From Desulfatirhabdium butyrativorans DSM 18734 (GTDB lineage Bacteria; Desulfobacterota; Desulfobacteria; Desulfobacterales; Desulfatirhabdiaceae), in contig NZ_AUCU01000031.1 of NCBI RefSeq assembly GCF_000429925.1, positions 1 to 64,000 on the forward strand: DNA of 64,000 nucleotides, written 5' to 3'. How positions within the stretch are numbered: the stretch's first letter is position 1; each line of letters starts with the position of its first letter. A program made the translations under genes and the position numbers. Below are positions 51,264 to 59,198 of this stretch, one piece after another. The notes under the pieces are model-generated. The model did no database searches, was not told the origin of the DNA, and was given only the letters and a program-made list of their open reading frames with translations.

Positions 51264-53111
51264 ATGGACATCGAAAAGGCGTTCCAACTGTTGCAGGTCC
51301 CGAGGGGAGCTTCGCCTGAAGCAATCAAGGCGGCTTATCGGGATATGGTTCGTGTATGGCATCCGGATCGATTCGCTTATAACGAGCACATGCGTCTCAA
51401 GGCAGAAGCGCAGATTCGGTTGATCAATGCCGCATACGAAACGCTGAAGCACGCCACCCCGACACCTTCTTCCGATCCTTCTCCGGAGCAACCGCCGGTT
51501 GCCGAATCGGATCTTCCTCCGGTATCGAGGGAAAACATCCGGGCGTCTCTGGTTTGCCGCGGGATGGCCAGAGTTATCGACCTACTGCTGCTGTGGACCT
51601 GCCTTGGGATCATGGGTGCCTTTCATCTGTTTCCATGGGGCACCTGGCGTTGGCTCTTTATTGGATGGGCATCTTCCTTGCTTTGGGTCTTTATCGAAGC
51701 CAACCTCGTCAGCCTGTTCCGAACAACTCCCGGCAAGTGGATGTTCGGATATTTTTTTCAAGCCAGCTCTGGCAACCAACCGAATCTACTCCCGTGCCTG
51801 CATCGCGCCTTCAATGTATGGGTACTGGGTATGGCGGCAGGCATCCTTTGTCTGGCTCCCTTTGTCTGGGCCTATCTGTTTTTCCAGGGCAATATCCGGA
51901 AAAAGCCCATGCCATGGGAATCTTCCGGCGGGTGCACTCTGGAGCGGAAGGCGTGCTCCGTATCCCGTTCGTTTGCCGGTTTTTTTTTGGCAGTGATCCT
52001 CGCAGGTTTGGTCACCATGATGATTGCCAGGGAATCTGGCGGGTTAGGCCGCATTGCGGCGACTTTTTCCAGAAGCGAACAGGAGCGGCAGACACCGGTT
52101 GTCTCCACCACCATGCCTTCCAGCCCGCTTGTCGTTTCCGCTCCGAGATCTTCATCCGCAAAGCCAAGGCAGTTTTCTGGAGAGAAACCAGACCAAACAT
52201 TGCATGGCAACATGGAAGCCTACAAGGCTTTCCTGGAAGCGGAGCTCGCCCGCTGCAGTCAAACAGTCGAATGCAGGCCTGAGCATACGGCGTCGGCCAT
52301 CCGCGACCTGCTGATTTCCGGGTATGATATCTGTTCCGGGCCCTGCGAGAATCTGGATGCATTGCCCGAGGGGCTCCGGTTCGTGGGGGTCGATCAGCTT
52401 GCCGAATTGCTGGCGGAAGTTTTTCGCACCATCGATGCCATTCAATCTTTCCGTATCGAAACCCAAGGTATATCCGCCTCCCGTTCTGTTGAGCCGGAAA
52501 GACTGAACAGAAGGCTCGACGCATTGATGAAGAACATTTCCGGGAAGCATTTCGGAGCCGCGCAGGCAAAAATCGATCAGATCATCTCCGGTTACGCGGG
52601 GCTTAGCGAAATGTTTTTTTCAAGGCGGATGGAGATGCTTCCAAGACTGATTGAAAAATTGGAGGCCCAGCGGCGAGCGGAGGATGCCAGACAAAAGAGC
52701 TTCCGCCAAAAGCAATTGGAGCGAAACCGCAAGATTCTTGCAGGGCAGGCACAGGCCACCAGCAGGCAGGAAGCCATCGCTGCGTATGCGCCTGAGGATG
52801 GCATGCCCATCGTTTGGACACCGCCGCTTCCTCCCCTTTCCGAAGCACTTCGAAAACCGCGCTATATGGTCTATGGAACGCTGGAAGGTGTCGAGAATAC
52901 GCAGGAGGGAATCCGCTATCGTGTTCATACCGTCTTGCGGAACAAGCCCAGGTACTTCCTGTTTTTCCCGACGTCCCGCCTTGCGCCCAGACAATTTTTG
53001 ACCGGGGAGCCTATCTGGATGATCGGCACGATGGAAGAGATGATCCGTTATCTGACCAAAGGCGGCGAGAGTCGCTACATGCCCGTTTTTCAGGCGGAAT
53101 ATATCGAATAA
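51264..53111 (+). CDS. J-domain protein with an RDD-type membrane domain
   Basis: 615 residues from 51264; an upstream ATG at 51249 adds 5 residues. Residues 1-70 form a DnaJ J-domain (AFQLLQVPRGASPEAIKAAY, then HPD at ~33-35, which recruits Hsp70). Residues ~95-200 are an RDD membrane domain (CRGMARVIDLLLLWTCL, TTPGKWMFGYFF). A third hydrophobic segment (~233-255, FAGFFLAVILAGLVTMM) precedes a long soluble C-terminal half with a coiled coil (EAQRRAEDARQKSFRQKQLE). The C-terminal part is not recognised. No strong ribosome site is seen. A membrane-anchored co-chaperone is the simplest reading. Confidence 0.75.
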   Translation: MDIEKAFQLLQVPRGASPEAIKAAYRDMVRVWHPDRFAYNEHMRLKAEAQIRLINAAYETLKHATPTPSSDPSPEQPPVAESDLPPVSRENIRASLVCRGMARVIDLLLLWTCLGIMGAFHLFPWGTWRWLFIGWASSLLWVFIEANLVSLFRTTPGKWMFGYFFQASSGNQPNLLPCLHRAFNVWVLGMAAGILCLAPFVWAYLFFQGNIRKKPMPWESSGGCTLERKACSVSRSFAGFFLAVILAGLVTMMIARESGGLGRIAATFSRSEQERQTPVVSTTMPSSPLVVSAPRSSSAKPRQFSGEKPDQTLHGNMEAYKAFLEAELARCSQTVECRPEHTASAIRDLLISGYDICSGPCENLDALPEGLRFVGVDQLAELLAEVFRTIDAIQSFRIETQGISASRSVEPERLNRRLDALMKNISGKHFGAAQAKIDQIISGYAGLSEMFFSRRMEMLPRLIEKLEAQRRAEDARQKSFRQKQLERNRKILAGQAQATSRQEAIAAYAPEDGMPIVWTPPLPPLSEALRKPRYMVYGTLEGVENTQEGIRYRVHTVLRNKPRYFLFFPTSRLAPRQFLTGEPIWMIGTMEEMIRYLTKGGESRYMPVFQAEYIE

Positions 53112-53124
53112 CATCTCTTAGGTA

Positions 53125-53251
53125 GTGCCTGAACGGAAACCCAGTTTTGGTTACAACCTGAGCCGGAGGGCAGACAGGTTCCCGCTGCATCGCAAAATCG
53201 CCTGCCCGCAGGCGGCGCGCTGATCCAAATAGGGATTTTTCGTTCAGGCAC
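53125..53251. mobile_element. MITE-like element (GTGCCTGAACG family), short form
   Basis: Ends GTGCCTGAACGGAAACCC and TTTTTCGTTCAGGCAC are inverted. 127 bases, nearly the same size and core as the copy at 32163-32289. The flanks TAGGTA and TGCGTA agree at 4 of 6 positions, which may be a decayed target duplication. Confidence 0.8.
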
Positions 53252-53282
53252 TGCGTATCCACAGAAGAGGAAAGAACCGCCC

Positions 53283-54818
53283 ATGGAGACCATTCAAACC
53301 ATCGATATCGCCACCCCCATCACCAAGACGGTGCTGGAAGTCTTCGATATGATGCTCGGCTTGAAGATCGAACCTGCTGAAGCATCGTTTGAATCGGAGC
53401 TTACGGAAAAGCGTATTGTCGGCTCTGTAAACATGGCAGGGGTCGTTTCCGGAGTGGTCAGCATTCATGTCAATTATGATTTCGCCGTTTTCATGGCCTC
53501 GTCCATGCTCGGATCCACCCCTGAAGAGACCGGGGAATCCGAGGTCAAGGACGTGATGAGTGAGCTGGTCAACATTGTCGGCGGAAACGTCAAATCCTTC
53601 CTGAACGATTCGGGACTGACCTGTGTCCTGTCAACACCTTCGATTACCTACGGCACCGATTTTATCATCGAGACGCTCAATGTCGAAAAATACGAAAAGT
53701 GTCTCTTCGCCAAAGATGCCCATCCATTGATGGTTGAAGCCGGGTTGCGTTTCCATGGCGACCAGGGAAGCGATGCTGCGGCCATCGCTGCAGCGAGGCC
53801 TCCCATCGATATCGAACGCATCAATGCACTCGACATCAGCGTCATGCTGAGCGATTTTGTGCCGACGGTTTTCGAAACCATGCTTTCCTTGAAAGTCTCC
53901 CAGGCGGGTGCGGTTTACCAGTCCGAACTCGAGGGACTCAAGATTGTCGGCGGGGTGAGTTTTGCCGGGGATGTTATGGGGGTAGTCACGATCCACGTCG
54001 ATTTCGTATTTGCGCAAAAAATGGCTAAATCCATGATGGGCATGGCGGATGAAGAAACGGCCAGCGAATCGGACGTACGGGACGTGATCGGTGAGCTGGG
54101 CAACATCATCGGCGGGAAACTCAAGTCATACTTCACCGATGCCGGACTGATCTGCGAGCTGTCGACCCCGAGCATTACCCGCGGCAAGGATTTCCATGTA
54201 GAAACCCTCAATCTGCATCGTTACGAGCGCCTCGCCTTTCAGCACCAGGACAGTTATTTTTTTCTCGAGGCAGGGGTAAAATTTGCCGAAAATCTGAATA
54301 TCCGGGCAAAGCAGGAAAAGGAAATCGCCTATGAGGTGATCCCCGATATTCCGGAGCAGCCCCGTGAGCCAACCCCGACAACGGCGGAAACCGCCGACGC
54401 GCCGACCGACCGGAAAGGTGAGCAAGCGCCTCCAGAGCCTGCGGGGCATACGGAGCAGCAGCCAACCCGGCTCGGCGATATTTTTTTTGATGGAAAGACT
54501 TCCTTGGCGGAAAAATTCCCGGATCTGGAACGGACACTCCAGATGCCGACCGAGCTGAACATTGATTTGCTGATGGACGTGCCCCTGGAAGTGTCCGTTG
54601 AAATCGGCAGAAAGCGCATCCAAATCCGGGATCTGCTCAAACTGCGGGAGAAATCGCTGGTGGAACTCAATGCGCTCGCAGAGGATCCGGTCAACATCCT
54701 GGTCAATAACCGATTGATCGCCAAAGGCGTCGTGATGGTGGAAGGTGGGAAGTACGGCATTAAAGTCATTGAAATTCTGAGCCGCATGGACAGAATTCGA
54801 AGCCTGCAACTGGATTGA
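53283..54818 (+). CDS. CheX-CheX-FliN fusion, FliY-like flagellar switch protein
   Basis: 511 residues. Two CheC/CheX-type phosphatase-like domains occupy ~10-150 and ~185-335. Each carries the E-x2-N helix (MSELVNIVGGNVKSFL and IGELGNIIGGKLKSYF) that dephosphorylates CheY-P. A Pro/Thr-rich linker (~345-400) leads to a FliN/SpoA domain at ~420-505 (VPLEVSVEIGRKRIQIRDLL, ending VKVIEILSRMDRI-like). This layout matches FliY (CheC-FliN) but with two CheX-type domains. It would sit in the flagellar C-ring or a similar switch. No other chemotaxis or flagellar gene is in the window. Confidence 0.8.
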   Translation: METIQTIDIATPITKTVLEVFDMMLGLKIEPAEASFESELTEKRIVGSVNMAGVVSGVVSIHVNYDFAVFMASSMLGSTPEETGESEVKDVMSELVNIVGGNVKSFLNDSGLTCVLSTPSITYGTDFIIETLNVEKYEKCLFAKDAHPLMVEAGLRFHGDQGSDAAAIAAARPPIDIERINALDISVMLSDFVPTVFETMLSLKVSQAGAVYQSELEGLKIVGGVSFAGDVMGVVTIHVDFVFAQKMAKSMMGMADEETASESDVRDVIGELGNIIGGKLKSYFTDAGLICELSTPSITRGKDFHVETLNLHRYERLAFQHQDSYFFLEAGVKFAENLNIRAKQEKEIAYEVIPDIPEQPREPTPTTAETADAPTDRKGEQAPPEPAGHTEQQPTRLGDIFFDGKTSLAEKFPDLERTLQMPTELNIDLLMDVPLEVSVEIGRKRIQIRDLLKLREKSLVELNALAEDPVNILVNNRLIAKGVVMVEGGKYGIKVIEILSRMDRIRSLQLD

Positions 54819-54934
54819 AGCGGTTGTGAGCAGCGGCCGTTTCCCACATTGGTGCTTGAAAAGTTTGCCCAAAGGGGCTATGAAAATCGTATTCGTAGTC
54901 GAGTTGAAACAACCGCCATTTCAGAAAAGAGTAC

Positions 54935-55594
54935 ATGATGGAAACATCGACACTGGTCATAGCCACCAGAAATCCCGGAAAGTTGAAAGAAATCGAGTCG
55001 CTTCTTTCGGATTTTCCGATCCGGCTGCTTTCGTTGGACGCTTTCGGCCCCATTCCGGAATCTCCGGAAGAGGGACAGACCTTTGACGACAATGCCTATC
55101 AGAAAGCATCCTTTGTAGCGAGGGTGCTTGGACTGCCTGCGCTGGCGGATGATTCGGGGCTTGTCGTGGAAGCCTTGAACGGTCAGCCTGGGGTGCATTC
55201 CGCCCGCTTTGGCGGTGAGAACCTTACGGATACAGACCGGTGCCGTTTGTTGCTGGAAAAAATGCAGGGGGAGCCCAATCGCCGGGCCTCTTTCCAATGC
55301 GTCATTTCCATCGCCGTCCCCACTGGCGCCGCCCTGACCTATGAGGGCATATGCGAAGGGGTGATTGCGACGGAAATGATGGGTTCAGGCGGGTTCGGTT
55401 ATGATCCCGTGTTTTTCTATCCACCGCTGGGCAAAACATTTGCCGAAATTTCGGCGGAGGAGAAAAACCGTATCAGCCACCGGGCGAAAGCGCTTATGGA
55501 AGTCCGGGAGGAATTTCCCAAAATATTGAAATGGATCCAACAGAACATGCCGATATGGGAAACGTTTACATGCCAGGAGGGATGCCATGATTGA
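54935..55594 (+). CDS. rdgB: XTP/dITP diphosphatase (RdgB/HAM1)
   Basis: 219 residues. Removes non-canonical purine nucleotides from the pool. Family signatures: VIATRNPGKLKEIESLL at the N-terminus, GQTFDDNAYQKA, LADDSGLVVEAL, GVHSARFGG, and GSGGFGYDPVF. A second ATG at 54938 is equally possible. The stop overlaps the next gene by 8 bases. Confidence 0.93.
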   Translation: MMETSTLVIATRNPGKLKEIESLLSDFPIRLLSLDAFGPIPESPEEGQTFDDNAYQKASFVARVLGLPALADDSGLVVEALNGQPGVHSARFGGENLTDTDRCRLLLEKMQGEPNRRASFQCVISIAVPTGAALTYEGICEGVIATEMMGSGGFGYDPVFFYPPLGKTFAEISAEEKNRISHRAKALMEVREEFPKILKWIQQNMPIWETFTCQEGCHD

Positions 55595-56168
55595 GGAGTT
55601 GATTATCAAGAATCGATCTTGTCGACGATTTTATCAGAGCAAGCCCGTTCACAAGGATACCCTCATCGATCTGGTCAATCTTGCCCGCCTGTCCGCATCT
55701 GCCGCCAATCTTCAGCCACTGAAATACATTCTTTCCAATGATCCGGACAGGAATGCCGAAATATTCTCCTGCCTTGCCTGGGCCGCCTATTTAAAGGACT
55801 GGGCCGGGCCTGCTGAGGGCGAGCGACCCGCTGCCTACATGATTCTGCTTGGGGATACCGGCATTACATCCAATTTCCATTGCGACCACGGCATCGCCAG
55901 CCAGAGCATTCTGCTCGGTGCGCGGGAAAAAGGGCTTGCCGGATGTATTCTTGCGGCAGTAAACCGGGAAAAACTGCGAACCTTGCTCGCCATCCCGGAT
56001 CAACTGGAAATTCTTCTGGTTCTTGCCATCGGGTATCCGAGGGAAGATATCGTCATCGATCCGGTGGGGAAAGACGGAAGCATTCGCTACTGGCGGGATG
56101 CCAACGGTGTGCACCATGTGCCCAAGCGGGATCTGCAGGAAATTATCGTAACATCCTATTTTTCATGA
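55587..56168 (+). CDS. Nitroreductase-family FMN oxidoreductase
   Basis: 193 residues with the nitroreductase opening (IKNRSCRRFYQSKPV, then LARLSASAANLQPLKY, the FMN-binding Arg and Ser/Asn). The central GIASQSILLGAREKGLAGC is the second FMN motif. Likely a reductase of flavin, nitro or quinone compounds. The substrate cannot be set. Overlaps rdgB by 8 bases, so coupled translation. Confidence 0.85.
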   Translation: MIEELIIKNRSCRRFYQSKPVHKDTLIDLVNLARLSASAANLQPLKYILSNDPDRNAEIFSCLAWAAYLKDWAGPAEGERPAAYMILLGDTGITSNFHCDHGIASQSILLGAREKGLAGCILAAVNREKLRTLLAIPDQLEILLVLAIGYPREDIVIDPVGKDGSIRYWRDANGVHHVPKRDLQEIIVTSYFS

Positions 56169-56737
56169 TGGAAGATTCCCCATTGCATGATCCCAAAAAA
56201 GGCAATGCCTCCCTTTCCTCTCGCGAGCCTTCCTCCAAATTGCCCGTTGACCCCACAGTTGCCTTCTGGGTGCATCCCCCATGATTCCGCCACCTGAATT
56301 TTTCGCGATTTACGCACCGATTCCAAAGAATATCCGTTTATTGTATTCGGTGTCTGAACGGAAACCCCGTTTGGAGCACAACATGAGCCGGAGGGCAGGC
56401 TGTTTTTCGATGCAGCGGGAACTTGTCTGAAGCCGCCGGAGATCACGCCAAAGGCGTGATTGGGCCGGGCGTTTTCAAGGAGAAAGCACGATATAAACCC
56501 CTTCATTCATTAGATTCGGCTTTTCTGGAAGAATCCGGACCCGCCCGGCCTTCACGATATCGGGCGGCTGTCCTGTGTTCCGCAGGATTTCGCGCTGTAT
56601 CGCAAAATTGCCTGCCCGCAGGCGACGTGCTGCTCCGAGCAGGGGGGTTCCGTTCGGGCACGATTCAGTTTGAATTTTCGTCGATCCGGCTTGGATCGCA
56701 TATTTTTCATTCACTTTTTCAACCAAAGGAGAACGAT
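56169..56737. other. Gap upstream of pckG with a long MITE-like element
   Basis: 569 bases. 56350-56661 is a long inverted-repeat element. The rest (about 180 bases before it and 75 after) holds no recognised gene; the pckG promoter probably lies in the part just after the element. Confidence 0.45.
56350..56661. mobile_element. MITE-like element (GTGCCTGAACG family), long form
   Basis: Ends GTGTCTGAACGGAAACCC and GGTTCCGTTCGGGCAC are inverted with a few substitutions. Flanks TATTCG and GATTCA agree at 4 of 6 positions, compatible with an old target duplication. The interior is a close relative of 40951-41277 (GCCGGAGATCACGCCAAAGG, GAGAAAGCACGATATA). Confidence 0.75.
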
Positions 56738-58696
56738 ATGTTTTTCAAGAACCAGGGTGTCGATATCGTCACCGAACTGGGCAACATCCGAACAGCGGAA
56801 CAAGCCGATTCCCTGTTCCGTACCCGGATGGATGCCGCACAGTACAATCGCATGCAAAAGCTCAAACACCCGCAGGTGCTGCTGAAAATCGCCAACACCA
56901 TTGCCATGGCCGATCCGGACCGGATCTTCGTGAATACGGGAACGGAAGAGGATCGCCAGTTCATTCGGGAACTTGCCTTGCAAACCGGGGAAGAGGCCAA
57001 GCTTGCCATGCCAGATCATACGATTCATTTCGATCTCAAGGAAGAGCAGGGACGGATCATCGATCGGACGTTTTATATCGCCAACCCGGGTGAGCATGTC
57101 AGCACACTGGCCAATCACAAGAATCGCGACGAGGCGCTGGTGGATATCCGGGAAAAAATGCAGGGCATCATGCGTGGCAAAACCCTGATCGTCGGCTGTT
57201 ATGTTCGCGGGCCCGCAGGCTCTCCCGTATCGAATCCTGCCCTCGAATTGACGAGCAGCGCCTATGTTGCCCACAGTGCGGAGCTTCTGTACCGAAATCA
57301 TTTTCAAGGGTTCGACGAGGAAGTTGCCCGGCAGGGCCATTTTTTCACCAACATCCACAGCCAGGGACTCAATCGGGCGGAAGATCTCCCGCATGCCCGT
57401 GTCTACATGGACCGAAGCTATTGGACAACGTACAGCTTCAATTGCACCTACGCCGGCAACACCTTGCTGCTCAAAAAAGGAAACCACCGTTTCTGTGTGG
57501 ACAAGGCCGTCTATGAAAATCGGGGCAAAGAGCTTTCGGAGCACATGTTCATCACCGGGATTCAGGGACCGAAGGGGCGGGAGACTTGGATCATCGGTGC
57601 CGCACCCAGCGGGTGCGGAAAAACGACGACCGCCATGGCCGGGGATTTGTTCGTTGGGGATGATCTGGCCCAGGTCTGGATCGCAGCGGATGGATCGGTT
57701 CGCGCCGTCAACCCGGAAAACGGTATTTTTGGCATTCTGGAAGACGTCAATTGGGAAGGCGACCCCAAACTGATGGAATTGCTTCGCAAGCCCGGGGTTG
57801 AAGTTATCTGGTCCAATGTGCTGGTGGACGATGCCGGAGTGCCGCACTGGCGTGGAAACGGCGAACCCGTTCCGGAGAGCGGGATCAATTTCCAGGGACC
57901 CTGGAAAAAAGGCATGGTCGATGCCAAAGGAAAGCCTGTCCCCATCTCCCACCCCAACTCCCGGTGCACCCTTCGCTCATCGGGACTTGCCAACTATTCT
58001 CCCAAGGCGCAGGATCCGGCCGGTGTCGAGGTGCGGATTATCACCTACAGCGGCAGGGACAGCAACACCATGCCTCCTGTGTGGGTCGGGCTGACGCCGG
58101 ATCATGGAGTCGTCATCGGCGCATGTATCGTGTCTGCGGCAACCGCCACCGAAGTCGGTGCAACAGGCGTCAAGCGTGCGCCGTGGGCCAATGCGCCATT
58201 CATTCCCGGAGCGCTCGGCGACTACATGGAGGCGCAATTCCAGTTTTTCAACAACCCGGCCATCAATCCCGAAAAGCAGCCGATCATGGCGGGACTGAAT
58301 TATTTTCTCACCCATGAATCCAGGGGAGGGATCGGTAAAGGACTGCTTGGTGAAAAGCGGGATGTCAAGGTGTGGCTCAACTGGCTGGAAAGACTGGCCA
58401 GGAAAGAGGTTCAGGCCATTCGGACGCCCATTGGTCTCATTCCGCGTTACGAAGACCTGAAGGCGCTTTTTGCGGCCATCATTTCCAAACCCTATCCGGA
58501 AGACCTCTATCGGTGCCAGTTTTCGCTCTATCTCGATCACATTTTGGATCGGATCGATATGCAGATGAACGCCTATCGGAAGGAGATCAATCTGCCGCCA
58601 AGACTTTTCGAAATTCTCGAAGCCGAGAAAAGAGAACTTCTCGAATGGAAGGGCGCACATGGTGCAATCGTTGTTCCCTGGGAAATACAGGGGTGA
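56738..58696 (+). CDS. pckG: Phosphoenolpyruvate carboxykinase (GTP type)
   Basis: 652 residues. Interconverts oxaloacetate and PEP with GTP/GDP. Landmarks: RTFYIANPG and TLIVGCYVRGPAGSPVSNPALELT, YAGNTLLLKKG (substrate loop), the kinase P-loop GAAPSGCGKTTTAM (~294), GDDLAQVW, NPENGIFGIL, and GGIGKGLLGEKRD near ~530. Somewhat longer than the ~600 residues usual for GTP-type enzymes. ATG 56738 is preceded by AAAGGAG; the long frame reading back to 56423 runs through a repeat. It anchors gluconeogenesis. A 7-bp tandem repeat begins at its stop codon. Confidence 0.9.
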   Translation: MFFKNQGVDIVTELGNIRTAEQADSLFRTRMDAAQYNRMQKLKHPQVLLKIANTIAMADPDRIFVNTGTEEDRQFIRELALQTGEEAKLAMPDHTIHFDLKEEQGRIIDRTFYIANPGEHVSTLANHKNRDEALVDIREKMQGIMRGKTLIVGCYVRGPAGSPVSNPALELTSSAYVAHSAELLYRNHFQGFDEEVARQGHFFTNIHSQGLNRAEDLPHARVYMDRSYWTTYSFNCTYAGNTLLLKKGNHRFCVDKAVYENRGKELSEHMFITGIQGPKGRETWIIGAAPSGCGKTTTAMAGDLFVGDDLAQVWIAADGSVRAVNPENGIFGILEDVNWEGDPKLMELLRKPGVEVIWSNVLVDDAGVPHWRGNGEPVPESGINFQGPWKKGMVDAKGKPVPISHPNSRCTLRSSGLANYSPKAQDPAGVEVRIITYSGRDSNTMPPVWVGLTPDHGVVIGACIVSAATATEVGATGVKRAPWANAPFIPGALGDYMEAQFQFFNNPAINPEKQPIMAGLNYFLTHESRGGIGKGLLGEKRDVKVWLNWLERLARKEVQAIRTPIGLIPRYEDLKALFAAIISKPYPEDLYRCQFSLYLDHILDRIDMQMNAYRKEINLPPRLFEILEAEKRELLEWKGAHGAIVVPWEIQG

Positions 58697-58697
58697 T

Positions 58698-58822
58698 AGG
58701 CTATGGGCTATGGGCTATGGGCTATGGGCTATGGGCTATGGGCTATGGGCTATGGGCTATGGGCTATGGGCTATGGGTTATGGGCTATGGGCTATGGGTT
58801 ATGGGTTATAGGTTATAGGCTG
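58698..58822. repeat. Tandem heptamer microsatellite (GGGCTAT)n
   Basis: About 17 copies of GGCTATG, some with a GGTTATG variant toward the right. It starts immediately after the pckG stop (58694-58696). Short similar runs are at 23877-23906 and 48767-48778. A 7-base unit changes phase by one base per copy, so it would be a frame switch if transcribed as coding, but no downstream frame depends on it. Confidence 0.9.
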
Positions 58823-58875
58823 TGGACGATTTGAACGAAAGCCGGAATCCAGAACGTCGGCCTGCGTTAGAGCTC

Positions 58876-58903
58876 GTAGGGGCGAGCGGCCGCTCGCCCC
58901 TAC
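58876..58903. repeat. Palindromic GC-rich repeat, copy 3
   Basis: GTAGGGGCGAGCGG joined to CCGCTCGCCCCTAC, a perfect 28-base palindrome containing a GCGGCCGC core. Related to the copies at 258-284 and 23746-23773, differing at the base pair that is C/G there. Confidence 0.8.
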
Positions 58904-59019
58904 AGGCCACCCACTGCCGACCTCAGACTTCTGTAGGAATCGCTCATGAAACCTGGGTTTCGCCCCGGTTAATGAAAGTCGCAGGAGCAAGCTACAAAAA
59001 ATGGGAGCCATCCGCTTTC

Positions 59020-59059
59020 TTCTGACTCCTGACTTCTGACTCCTGACTCCTGACTTCCG
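59020..59059. repeat. Tandem TCCTGAC / TTCTGAC units
   Basis: Reverse orientation of the GTCAGGA tract at 9008-9118: five or six 7-8-base units. Non-coding. Confidence 0.75.
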
Positions 59060-59198
59060 TAGGAATCGCCCATGCAGCCGGGGCTGCACCCCATTGGATG
59101 AAAGCCTCCAGCGCGAATTTCAAAGGAATATGGCGGTATGACAGCAGCCATACTGCCCACTGCCCACTGGCCACTGGCCACTTTCGTAGGAATCGCTA

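Larger units (their letters stand above)
58823..59198. other. Repeat-bearing gap before the AmpG-like gene
   Basis: 376 bases. In order: the palindrome at 58876-58903, a tract of GACTCCTGACTTCTGACTCC units (59020-59059), and CACTGCCCACTGGCCACTGG units (59153-59181). Several phrases (GTAGGAATCGC followed by gaps) occur three times at 58933, 59059 and 59186, the last one acting as the ribosome site of the next gene. No gene seen. Confidence 0.5.

Noticed and set aside
58698-58822. CRISPR array
   Set aside because: Units are 7 bases in direct tandem with no spacers. No cas gene is near.
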